64,000 bases of DNA, taken from positions 62,001-126,000 of the forward strand of contig CABIWJ010000007.1 of NCBI GenBank assembly GCA_902362455.1. Direction: 5' to 3'. The stretch comes from Eubacteriaceae bacterium (lineage in GTDB: Bacteria; Bacillota; Clostridia; Lachnospirales; Lachnospiraceae). The stretch's first letter is position 1. Every line of letters begins with the position of its first letter. Below the pieces are notes generated by a model that was not told the DNA's origin, ran no database searches, and saw only the letters and a list, made by a program, of their open reading frames with translations. A program made the position numbers and the translations under genes. This document shows positions 9,447 through 17,178 of this stretch, one piece after another.

Positions 9447-10298
9447 ATGCAAAAAGGAAGCAGAATAGGAATAGTCGGTTGTTCTAACGGACAGACCAAA
9501 GAATATGAAGAGAAAATTGAATATTTAATAGGTACAATTACTAATGAAATTGGATTAGAGCCAGTTATAAGTGATTATATTTATGAGACCGATTCATATT
9601 TCAGTGGAGATGCCAAAGATAAGGCAGATGCATTGATGAATTTCTATAAAGATAAGGAAATTAAGGCTATATTTGATATATCAGGTGGTGATATTGCAAA
9701 TGAAGTCTTAGAATATTTAGATTACGATATTATAAGGGACAATCCTAAGATTTTCTATGGTTATAGCGACCTTACCACAGTAATAAATGCAATTTATGCT
9801 AAGACAGGGAACGTATCAGGATTATACCAGATAAGAAATCTAATTTATAAAGATAGTGAACAACAGATTAATAATTTTAAAAATACAATTATAGACGAAG
9901 GAAATGCTTTAACTGACATAGAGTATTATTTTATCCAAGAGGGATATATGGAGGGAACTGTAATAGGTGGAAATATAAGATGTTTCCTAAAGTTAGCAGG
10001 AACAGAATATATGCCCGGTTTTAGCGGTAAGATATTATTACTCGAAGGACTTAATTCAACCTCACAGCAGGTTGCAACATATTTGTGCCAGCTAAGACAG
10101 ATGGGCGCATTTGATAAGATAAATGGTATTTTACTAGGAACATTTACAAGATTAGATGCAGATATATTTGTACCATCGGTAGAAGAACTTGTACAGAAAT
10201 ACGCAGGAAGAGATATTCCGGTTGCAAGAACTATGGATATAGGGCATGGAACAGATGCGAAGTGTATATTGATTGGAAAGCATATGGAATTCAGATAA
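9447..10298 (+). CDS. S66-family serine peptidase (LD-carboxypeptidase / MccF-like)
   Basis: About 283 residues. Family S66 enzymes cut the L,D bond of murein tetrapeptides or inactivate microcin C-type aminoacyl-nucleotides. The nucleophile lies in FYGYSDLT. The Glu of LLEGLN and the His of DIGHGT complete the Ser-Glu-His triad, and SGGD precedes the nucleophile as in the family. No signal peptide is visible, so it is cytoplasmic. An in-frame ATG at 9426 would add seven residues but lacks a ribosome site, whereas ATG 9447 follows GAGGA with normal spacing. It stands alone; recycling versus MccF-type self-protection cannot be decided here. Confidence 0.87.
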   Translation: MQKGSRIGIVGCSNGQTKEYEEKIEYLIGTITNEIGLEPVISDYIYETDSYFSGDAKDKADALMNFYKDKEIKAIFDISGGDIANEVLEYLDYDIIRDNPKIFYGYSDLTTVINAIYAKTGNVSGLYQIRNLIYKDSEQQINNFKNTIIDEGNALTDIEYYFIQEGYMEGTVIGGNIRCFLKLAGTEYMPGFSGKILLLEGLNSTSQQVATYLCQLRQMGAFDKINGILLGTFTRLDADIFVPSVEELVQKYAGRDIPVARTMDIGHGTDAKCILIGKHMEFR

Positions 10299-10350
10299 GA
10301 ATAAATCACAAAGACTTGTATCAAGGTATTCATCTATGACACAGACTCTC

Positions 10351-10410
10351 ATATGCCTTAGCTTAGTAGGAGTAAATGCTGTCATTAGCATAGTTTGTTA
10401 TTAGGCATAT
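10351..10410. other. Nested hairpin downstream of the S66 peptidase
   Basis: ATATGCCT (10351-10358) pairs with AGGCATAT (10403-10410), and ATGCT/AGCAT pair inside. There is no clear T-tract. It may be a processing or termination structure, or part of the structured stretch that continues to 10659. Confidence 0.45.
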
Positions 10411-10450
10411 AATTTATTAGGAAAGAATATATTATTACTAATAAATATAT

Positions 10451-10659
10451 GATTTCAAAACTATGTGACAACATCTGGTTCAGAACTTCTTGTTTACAGG
10501 TCATATATTATGCGAATTGCGACTTTAGGCGAATATTTTATATAATTTGTACGATGAAAGCGAACAAATTATATAAAATGTCCGACTAATGGAGTGAGAG
10601 CAAAATATATGACCTGTAAACGTCAATAATTGAATATATGATACGCATATTTTGAAATC
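10451..10659. repeat. Triple nested inverted repeat (209 bp) ahead of pdaA-like gene
   Basis: Three nested inverted repeats share one centre. The outer pair is GATTTCAAAACTATG (10451-10465) with CATATTTTGAAATC (10646-10659). The middle pair is GTTTACAGGTCATATATT (10492-10509) with AATATATGACCTGTAAAC (10604-10621), 18 bp and perfect. The inner pair is ATTTTATATAATTTGT (10535-10550) with ACAAATTATATAAAAT (10564-10579), 16 bp and perfect. The structure ends a few bases before the GGAG that serves the deacetylase start. It may be a large folded 5' leader or a MITE-like remnant; no target-site duplication was obvious. Confidence 0.85.
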
Positions 10660-10675
10660 AGATGGAGAAGTGTTA

Positions 10676-11473
10676 GTGAAGAAGAAAATTCTACTGATAA
10701 TCACAATATTTGTCCTTGCATTTTTGTTTGGTAATGGTATAGCGGGAATTATTGATGAATGTGTAAATGTCAGCTTTAATGGAAATAAGTTAAATACCAT
10801 GAACTGGGGACTTAGCTTTCAGAATGAAGGAAGTACACCGGTCGGAAATTCATCGGCTGAAGAATTGAGGCAATATAATGCCTTTTATGTTGGAAATGAA
10901 GATGATAAAAAAATATATCTCACGTTTGATGTGGGATATGAGAATGGAAATACTGAAAAAATATTAGATGCATTAAAGAAACATAATGCTCCTGCTACAT
11001 TCTTCGTAGTTGGAAATTTTCTTGAAACTAATCCTGACTTGATTAAAAGAATGGCTGATGAAGGACATAATGTTGGAAATCATTCATATCATCATTATGA
11101 TATGTCTACTCTCTCAAATGAAAAATTCACTAAAGAACTCACAGATGTAGAATATAAATATAAAGAAATAACAGGTAAAGATTTAGTAAAGCTATATCGT
11201 CCTCCTCAGGGTAAATATAGCAGGGAAAGTCTTAGTATGGCAAATGATTCAGGATATAAGACAATTTTCTGGAGCCTTGCATATGTAGACTGGTATGATG
11301 ACAAACAGCCTACGAAAGAAGAGGCATTTAAAAAGCTTTTGGGAAGAATTCATCCGGGTGCAATAGTTTTATTACATAGTACATCTAGGACAAATGGAGA
11401 CATTCTGGATGAATTACTTACTAAATGGGAAGAAATGGGCTATTCCTTTGGAAATCTTTCGGATTTAGAGTAG
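10676..11473 (+). CDS. Polysaccharide deacetylase, PdaA-like
   Basis: About 265 residues. An N-terminal hydrophobic segment (4-20) exports or anchors it. A NodB-type CE4 domain follows, with TFDVGYENG (motif 1 Asp), NHSYHHYD (zinc-binding His pair), RPPQGKYS and the late LLHSTS motif. PdaA enzymes remove the N-acetyl from N-acetylmuramic acid on the way to the delta-lactam of spore cortex, and the WDVGYE/FWSLAYVDW style of spacing resembles that branch. I chose GTG 10676 because GGAG (10664-10667) is eight bases upstream. A TTG at 10652 would add eight poorly supported residues. The gene lies directly behind the nested inverted repeat. Confidence 0.88.
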   Translation: MKKKILLIITIFVLAFLFGNGIAGIIDECVNVSFNGNKLNTMNWGLSFQNEGSTPVGNSSAEELRQYNAFYVGNEDDKKIYLTFDVGYENGNTEKILDALKKHNAPATFFVVGNFLETNPDLIKRMADEGHNVGNHSYHHYDMSTLSNEKFTKELTDVEYKYKEITGKDLVKLYRPPQGKYSRESLSMANDSGYKTIFWSLAYVDWYDDKQPTKEEAFKKLLGRIHPGAIVLLHSTSRTNGDILDELLTKWEEMGYSFGNLSDLE

Positions 11474-11535
11474 GTGACACAGGAGGATAAAGTTGTATAA
11501 ATAATAGATAAGATAAAGTTAGAAGCTAGAGTGAA

Positions 11536-12294
11536 TTATACGAAGATATGGGCATCTACAAAGAATCGTCCCTTTTTCGTTGTATGAATCGTATCTCCAA
11601 AGATAAATTTCCCCATTCCACGAACCGTTATCTTATCTTCAGGTTTTACATTATAGCTGTTATTCTCAGTAATACGTCCATTTACAAATACTCTTTTCTC
11701 TCGAATGAGATTCTGGCTCTGGCTTCTTGACAGATTATAAACTTCGCCGATTATTGCATCTAATCTAAGCGATGCCACATTGAATTCTTTGACCTTAATT
11801 CTGTTAAATGCATTTTCAGGTATGGTGTCAGTAATGTTGCATTTAACAACTGTATGTTTTACTCTTGTTAGATTTTCTACGATAAATTCAGATATTTTAT
11901 TAAGGCAGAATACAAATGCCTCATTATCCATAATTATTATATCGCCAAGAGTTTCACGCTTGATTCCGAGATTAATTAATGCCCCAAGAAAATCGCGATG
12001 GCTTAGTTCATCAGAGAATTTCTTAAGTACGGGTGTTATGTGTATACAATCAATTGGAAATGCGGTTTCTATATTGCCGAATCTTACTATCTGGCGTTCG
12101 CAGAAATTATTTCCACCAAAAAGAGAGCGGTCAACATATGACAGCTCTTTTTCTATGTTATAGTAAGTATTTAATTCTAATAAGCCAAGGAAATTTGTAA
12201 AGGTACAAATATCTCTTGAATATGCTTTGTCTGCTAAATCAGCAAAACGTTTCTTTAACTGTTCTTCTTCATTCATATTACATACTACTCTCAT
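11536..12294 (-). CDS. ylmH: YlmH-like S4-domain RNA-binding protein
   Basis: 252 residues, close to the 257 of Bacillus YlmH. The C-terminal S4 domain covers about 175-240, with RLDAIIGEVYNLSRSQ and VFVNGRITENNSYNVKPED. The N-terminal part matches the YlmH-specific domain that helps rescue stalled ribosomes and, in some species, supports division. It usually sits in the ylmEFGH-divIVA cluster; here it is alone, convergent with the deacetylase and downstream of the MATE gene on the same strand (13-base gap). The start is uncertain: ATG 12294 has no ribosome site, and the in-frame ATG at 12276 has a weak GAGAG upstream. Confidence 0.88.
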   Translation of the reverse strand: MRVVCNMNEEEQLKKRFADLADKAYSRDICTFTNFLGLLELNTYYNIEKELSYVDRSLFGGNNFCERQIVRFGNIETAFPIDCIHITPVLKKFSDELSHRDFLGALINLGIKRETLGDIIIMDNEAFVFCLNKISEFIVENLTRVKHTVVKCNITDTIPENAFNRIKVKEFNVASLRLDAIIGEVYNLSRSQSQNLIREKRVFVNGRITENNSYNVKPEDKITVRGMGKFIFGDTIHTTKKGRFFVDAHIFV

Positions 12295-12307
12295 TCTGAG
12301 CGATTTC

Positions 12308-13660
12308 TTATACTTTATCTACAATACGTTTGCCTCTCCACGTACCACGTTTCCATCTGATATATACTACCACACCACGTACTATTTCATCAAGTGCCAT
12401 TGCAATCCATATACCAATTAATCCGAAATCAAATACGATTCCAAACAGATAACCAAGTAATACTGAAACGCCCCACATTGAAGCCATTCCTAAATAAGTC
12501 GGGAACTTAACATCACCGGCAGCACGCATACTGTTGATAATTACAAGGTTAGCAGTTCTTCCGATTTCTAAGAAAATACATATGAACATAATCTTGTGCC
12601 CTAAGTTTACGACACTTGTATTATCTGTAAATATTCCAATAGTAACAGGACTTATAAGGAAGTTTATAAGTGCAATGGTTATTGAAATAATCATGGATTT
12701 TTTTAATGTAGACATAACTTTTTTATATGCAAAATCATATTCATTTGCTCCGATTGAATGACCTACTACAATAGCAGTAGCCATAGCAGCAGATATTGAA
12801 TACAGATATGCAAAGTTACTTAACATTGTAGCATAAATCTTAGTATTAACAGCAACAACGGATAATGAATTGACGAAACTTAAAATTATAAGTTGTGCTA
12901 TATTATATGAAATATTTTCTCCGGCAGTAGGAAGTCCTATTTTAAGCAGTTTCTTCAATACATCATATGGAAATGGAATTAGGTATTTAATGGAAATCTG
13001 TCCATCAATTTTGATGATGAAGAATATTATTGAAATAATAACTGCAACAAATCGGCTGCAAGTGGTTGAAATAGCAACTCCTTCTACACCTTTGTGTAAG
13101 TATTTGAGTGGTCCGTACAAGAACATATAGTTACCAGCAATGTTTACAAGGTTCATCACGATTGCAATAATCATGCCGATTTTTGTCTGACCGTTACTTC
13201 TGAATATCTGTGAAAATGTATCAAAGATAGCCTGAAGAAATATAAAACCACCGACTATTTTCATATAACTTGTAGCATCAGGAAGCATTGAAGTTGGAAC
13301 TTTCATTAAACCTAAGATAAACTGGTTAAAAATTAATATTAATGCACTTATTATTCCACTTAACAAAAGGTTAAATGTAATCGAAACGGTGTAAATCTGA
13401 TTTAACTTTTCTTTGATTTTTGCACCAAGATATTGGGCAACTATAACGCCTGTAGCACTTGCAATAATGGAAAATGCAAGAGTAAGAAAGCCGATAATCT
13501 GGTTGGCATTACCGATTCCACCGACTGCTGTATCAGAATAATTACTTATCATTAAAGTGTCAATATATCCGAGACACATTGATAATAGTGACTGTACAAA
13601 AATCGGCCAGCCTAATTTAAATAATGATGTATTTTTAATATCTTTATTTGACGTTTCCAT
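12308..13660 (-). CDS. MATE family efflux transporter
   Basis: About 450 residues with twelve predicted hydrophobic helices in two homologous halves. GWPIFVQSLLSM at the N-terminus and the pattern of Gly/Pro-rich helices identify a MATE antiporter of the NorM/DinF type, which exports cationic or aromatic compounds using Na+ or H+. The longest frame begins at 13693, but GGAATGGAG lies just ahead of ATG 13660 and LFKLGWP follows soon after, so the shorter start is preferred. It diverges from an AraC-family gene, which may control it. The natural substrate is unknown. Confidence 0.93.
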   Translation of the reverse strand: METSNKDIKNTSLFKLGWPIFVQSLLSMCLGYIDTLMISNYSDTAVGGIGNANQIIGFLTLAFSIIASATGVIVAQYLGAKIKEKLNQIYTVSITFNLLLSGIISALILIFNQFILGLMKVPTSMLPDATSYMKIVGGFIFLQAIFDTFSQIFRSNGQTKIGMIIAIVMNLVNIAGNYMFLYGPLKYLHKGVEGVAISTTCSRFVAVIISIIFFIIKIDGQISIKYLIPFPYDVLKKLLKIGLPTAGENISYNIAQLIILSFVNSLSVVAVNTKIYATMLSNFAYLYSISAAMATAIVVGHSIGANEYDFAYKKVMSTLKKSMIISITIALINFLISPVTIGIFTDNTSVVNLGHKIMFICIFLEIGRTANLVIINSMRAAGDVKFPTYLGMASMWGVSVLLGYLFGIVFDFGLIGIWIAMALDEIVRGVVVYIRWKRGTWRGKRIVDKV

Positions 13661-13691
13661 AACAATTCTCCATTCCGCAGACATAGACTGC
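13661..13691 (-). promoter_or_regulatory. Hairpin followed by CGGAATGGAG ribosome-site box (MATE gene)
   Basis: On the minus strand GCAG-tctatgt-CTGC forms a small hairpin whose 3' arm continues straight into GGAATGGAG, which contains the Shine-Dalgarno sequence for ATG 13660. The same layout precedes several unrelated genes in this window. Confidence 0.55.
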
Positions 13692-13758
13692 ATTTATTTT
13701 TTTCATATCGCTGTTGTCATTATACAGTCAAAAATAGTAATATATCTACAACAATAAT

Positions 13759-13806
13759 GCTAAAAAATAACACAATCTTGCTAAAAATATAAAATTAGCA
13801 TATAAT
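13759..13806 (+). promoter_or_regulatory. Promoter and direct repeats for the AraC-family gene
   Basis: TTGCTA (13778-13783), a 17-base spacer and TATAAT (13801-13806) form a good sigma-A promoter about 40 bases before the coding start. GCTAAAAA occurs at 13759 and 13780, exactly 21 bases apart, overlapping the -35. Two same-face direct repeats are typical AraC-family sites, suggesting autoregulation or control of the divergent MATE gene. Confidence 0.65.
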
Positions 13807-13851
13807 TACAGGTATTAAGATAAGACTATATAAAAATGAGGTGACATAAAT

Positions 13852-14742
13852 ATGAATCACGAAGATTTTATGAAATATGAGGAGAAAAAAGGACATGGTA
13901 CTTATATGCTGCCATTTGCAGTGTATGGAACATTAATTCCGAATAACGGCACGTTTTTTCCTGCACACTGGCATGATGAAATAGAAGTTATATATGCAAG
14001 GGAAGGTCATTGTATTTACTATGTGAATTTTAAACCATATGATTTATATGAGGGAGAAGTGCTTATTATTCCGCCGGGAGTTATACATTCATTTGAGCAG
14101 AGTGGAACGGAACGTTTTATTGGAAACTCAAGTGTATTCAGTCTTAATATGGTGAATAACAGTACAGTTGACGTATGTTCCTCAAAGTATTTTATGCCGC
14201 TGTTTAATAATGAAATTGTCTTGCAGATACATATGAAAAATGGTGAAGAGCATACAGAAAATATCAGGAAAATTGTAGGGAAATTTCAGGAATGCTATTA
14301 CGATAAGGCAGATTGCTACGAAATACAGTTAAAGATTTATCTTTTGGAATTCTTTAAATATTTATTTGAAAACAAATTATATGAAAATTCAGGTAAAAAA
14401 TCGTCCCTTATTAAAATGAGTGATAAAACCAAGGTAATAATAACCTATATAGAAGAGCATTTTATAGATAAAATCACATTAGATGATTTAGCAAAGCTGA
14501 CAAACCAGAGTGTATACAATCTCTCGCATTCATTTAAGTATTGCACAGGACAAAGCCCAATGGAATATATTAATCAATATAGGCTTTCTGTGGCTGCGAA
14601 GAAGTTAGAATCAACTGATGAACCAGTAATTAATATAGCGACAGATACAGGATTTAATAATGTCTCGTATTTCAACAGAGCATTTAAGAATAAATTCCAG
14701 ATGACACCGACACAGTATAGAAGATTTGGACATAATATATAG
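13852..14742 (+). CDS. AraC family transcriptional regulator with cupin domain
   Basis: 296 residues. The N-terminal half (about 18-100) is a cupin sensor with the PAHWHDEIEVIY histidine motif and PPGVIHSF. The C-terminal 100 residues hold the two helix-turn-helix units: LDDLAKLTNQSVYNLSHSFK, and VINIATDTGFNNVSYFNRAFK with the closing MTPTQYRR. Proteins of this build usually sense a small sugar-like ligand and activate nearby genes. It is divergent from the MATE exporter and has GAGGTGAC ahead of its ATG. A role in controlling the exporter is inferred from arrangement and the shared regulatory region. Confidence 0.93.
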   Translation: MNHEDFMKYEEKKGHGTYMLPFAVYGTLIPNNGTFFPAHWHDEIEVIYAREGHCIYYVNFKPYDLYEGEVLIIPPGVIHSFEQSGTERFIGNSSVFSLNMVNNSTVDVCSSKYFMPLFNNEIVLQIHMKNGEEHTENIRKIVGKFQECYYDKADCYEIQLKIYLLEFFKYLFENKLYENSGKKSSLIKMSDKTKVIITYIEEHFIDKITLDDLAKLTNQSVYNLSHSFKYCTGQSPMEYINQYRLSVAAKKLESTDEPVINIATDTGFNNVSYFNRAFKNKFQMTPTQYRRFGHNI

Positions 14743-14776
14743 ATATATTATAGGATTATGAATTTGGGGATAGAAA

Positions 14777-16510
14777 ATGAGTAGTCAGAAATATGAAGAT
14801 ATGCTTAATTTAGCACTTGATACTCCTGAGGGAGACAGAGAGCAGAGTAAGACTCTGAATGTAGGTTTCGACAGTATAATAAATACATGGGAAGTAATCG
14901 TAAGATATAATGGTGATATAGAATTCCTTAAAAGTAACGGAGTAAGTATCATATATTTGTCAGGTAATTATGCAATCCTTACAGTACCCGATAATTTTAT
15001 AAGGAATCTTAATTCCTATAAGGAGATTATATACGTGGAAATGCCGAAGAGTCTGTATCTTACAGTAGCTAATGGCATACGAACTTCCTGTATTAATAAT
15101 GTGCAGGTCAGAGAATTCTCAAATCGTGGAGGGTTGTTTGGTGAGGGTGTCATATGTGCCTTAATTGACAGTGGCATTGACATATTTAATGATGCTTTCA
15201 GAAACAATGATGGAAGCACGCGAATCTTAGAAATCTGGGATCAGAACATAAGTGGTAATCCACCAGAGGGGTATACGCTTGGAACAGTATTTACAAAGGA
15301 CGATATTAATGATGCACTTAGAAGTGGTAGGTTTAGGTCAAGGGATGTATCGGGGCATGGAACTCATGTGGCAGGAATAATGGCGGGAAATTTCGCATCG
15401 AATAAGAATAACAGTATAGGGATAGCAACAAGAAGTCCGATAATTATGGTTAAGTTAAATACTTCGATTAATAATGGCTTTCCAAGGACCACAGAGTTAA
15501 TGCAGGCAATTAATTATATCTATCAGGCAGCAGTAAGGTATAATATGCCTGTTTCGATTAACATAAGCTTTGGTAATTCCTATGGTTCTCATGATGGAAC
15601 TTCGCTTATAGAGACATTTATTGATGATATATCTAATTTATGGAAAATGTGTATATGTATTGGAACAGGAAATGAGGGTGCAGCGGCAGGTCACACTAAG
15701 GAGATATTTAAAATAAATGATGAAAAAAGTATGAGATTCACCATAGGTGAATATGAAAGTAATATAAATATCCAGATTTGGAAGAACTATGAAGATGTAT
15801 TTGAATTCACTATTACTGCACCGGGAAGAGTTAATTCAATTAAGATTGACAATGTTGTTGGAAGTATAAAGAGAAGATTGGGTTCTAATAAAATTCTGAT
15901 ATATTATGGAGAACCATCGCCATATAGTCCTTTTCAGGAGATTTTTATAGATATTATCCCTGATATTTCAGTAAATGATTATATAACGCCAGGAATATGG
16001 AGTATAGATGTGGCAGCACAGAGAGTAGTGAATGGCAGGATTGATATGTGGCTTCCCGATTCAGCATCATTAAATGAGGATACAAGATTCCTGACTCCAT
16101 CACCTGAAACAACACTTACGATTCCGTCAACAAGTAATTCAGCAATATCAGTAGGCGGCTATAATTCGTTGCTTATGTCATATGCAGATTTCTCAGGGCG
16201 GGGATTTACGAGAGTGGTAGGCAGAATAAAACCTGACATAGTAGCACCTGCTGTAAATATTACTTCAGCGGCAACAGGTGGAGGAGTTACAGAGAAAAGT
16301 GGTACTTCCATGGCGTGCCCATTCGTGGCAGGAAGTGCGGCACTTCTTATGGAATGGGGAATTGTACGTGAAAATGATTTATATCTGTATGGTGAAAAAG
16401 TGAAAGCTTATCTTATAAAGGGAGCAAGACCATTACCGGGATATACACAGATACCTGATGAAAGAATTGGTTTTGGGGCATTGTGTTTGAGGGATAGTAT
16501 TCCGGTATAG
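14777..16510 (+). CDS. Subtilisin-like serine protease (S8, Csp-like)
   Basis: 577 residues with the full catalytic triad: Asp131 in ALIDSGID, His194 in SGHGTHVAG and Ser511 in SGTSMACPFVAG, plus NISFGN near the oxyanion site. No signal peptide is visible. A large insertion between the His and Ser parts and an N-terminal region of about 100 residues resemble the CspB/CspC subtilases of Clostridia. In spore formers such proteases act in germination by cutting pro-SleC, but many Lachnospiraceae carry paralogues of unknown role. The gene follows the AraC gene by 35 bases with GGGGATAG upstream. All triad residues are intact, so it should be active rather than a pseudoprotease. Confidence 0.9.
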   Translation: MSSQKYEDMLNLALDTPEGDREQSKTLNVGFDSIINTWEVIVRYNGDIEFLKSNGVSIIYLSGNYAILTVPDNFIRNLNSYKEIIYVEMPKSLYLTVANGIRTSCINNVQVREFSNRGGLFGEGVICALIDSGIDIFNDAFRNNDGSTRILEIWDQNISGNPPEGYTLGTVFTKDDINDALRSGRFRSRDVSGHGTHVAGIMAGNFASNKNNSIGIATRSPIIMVKLNTSINNGFPRTTELMQAINYIYQAAVRYNMPVSINISFGNSYGSHDGTSLIETFIDDISNLWKMCICIGTGNEGAAAGHTKEIFKINDEKSMRFTIGEYESNINIQIWKNYEDVFEFTITAPGRVNSIKIDNVVGSIKRRLGSNKILIYYGEPSPYSPFQEIFIDIIPDISVNDYITPGIWSIDVAAQRVVNGRIDMWLPDSASLNEDTRFLTPSPETTLTIPSTSNSAISVGGYNSLLMSYADFSGRGFTRVVGRIKPDIVAPAVNITSAATGGGVTEKSGTSMACPFVAGSAALLMEWGIVRENDLYLYGEKVKAYLIKGARPLPGYTQIPDERIGFGALCLRDSIPV

Positions 16511-16658
16511 AAGCTGGTATTAAATTAATTTTAAAATGAATTGAATTAGATGTTAATCTGTGTTATCATTCACATATTATATATTGTTACTGATAGATGT
16601 GTAAATATATTATTAATTAGACTATTAGCAGGGATTCAGATGCAAGAGGTAAGGAAGG

Positions 16659-16838
16659 ATGACAACGGCAGAAACTTTTATGAATGCATTTATGAAAAAA
16701 TTAGATTCAATTGATATTAATAAAGAAAATCAGCCGAATAAAGGTCCTGAACTTACAAATGAATTTGTTGGTAAACAGGTTGAGTTATATACTAATCTAA
16801 TCAAATCAGAAATCTTTAATAATGCAAATAAAGGATGA
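16659..16838 (+). CDS. Small hypothetical protein (59 aa)
   Basis: ATG 16659 is preceded by AGAGGTAAGGAAGG, one of the better ribosome sites in the window, and opens 59 codons to TGA 16836-16838. The protein starts MTTAETFMNAFMKKLDS, has a polar middle with NKGPEL, and ends in a helix-like LTNEFVGKQVELYTNLIKS. No signal peptide or known domain is recognised. It lies between the subtilase and the helicase and is followed by a terminator-like hairpin, which supports a real small transcript. Its function is unknown. Confidence 0.5.
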   Translation: MTTAETFMNAFMKKLDSIDINKENQPNKGPELTNEFVGKQVELYTNLIKSEIFNNANKG

Positions 16839-16968
16839 TTGAGATGCTTGTAATGGTAGAAAAACAGAAAGATTTTCTTTGCAATATTTCCTAAAAATGT
16901 TATAGAAATTTATTTTTATACTTGGTGTATTGAGAGAAAGTGCCAATATTTTTGAAATTCATAGTAAT

Positions 16969-17031
16969 GAACATTAGAAGACTGTTAAATGGTATATATG
17001 ATATATAACAGTTATCGAGTGTTCTTTTTTA
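16969..17031 (+). terminator. Probable terminator before the helicase gene
   Basis: GAACA/TGTTC and ACTGTTA/TAACAGT pair in nested fashion around an AT-rich loop, and TTTTTT follows. The remaining intergenic sequence 16839-17178 is AT-rich and shows no other feature. Confidence 0.5.
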
Positions 17032-17178
17032 TTATAAGATTAAAATTAAGAAAATCTGATAAAATGTAAGAAAGAATTTAATGTTACATAAGGTGCAAAA
17101 GAGTAATATAAAGAAATAAAATGTACAACAATAAGTAATTAGGCTTGATTGAAATGTTTATAGAGAGAAGGAAAAGGT

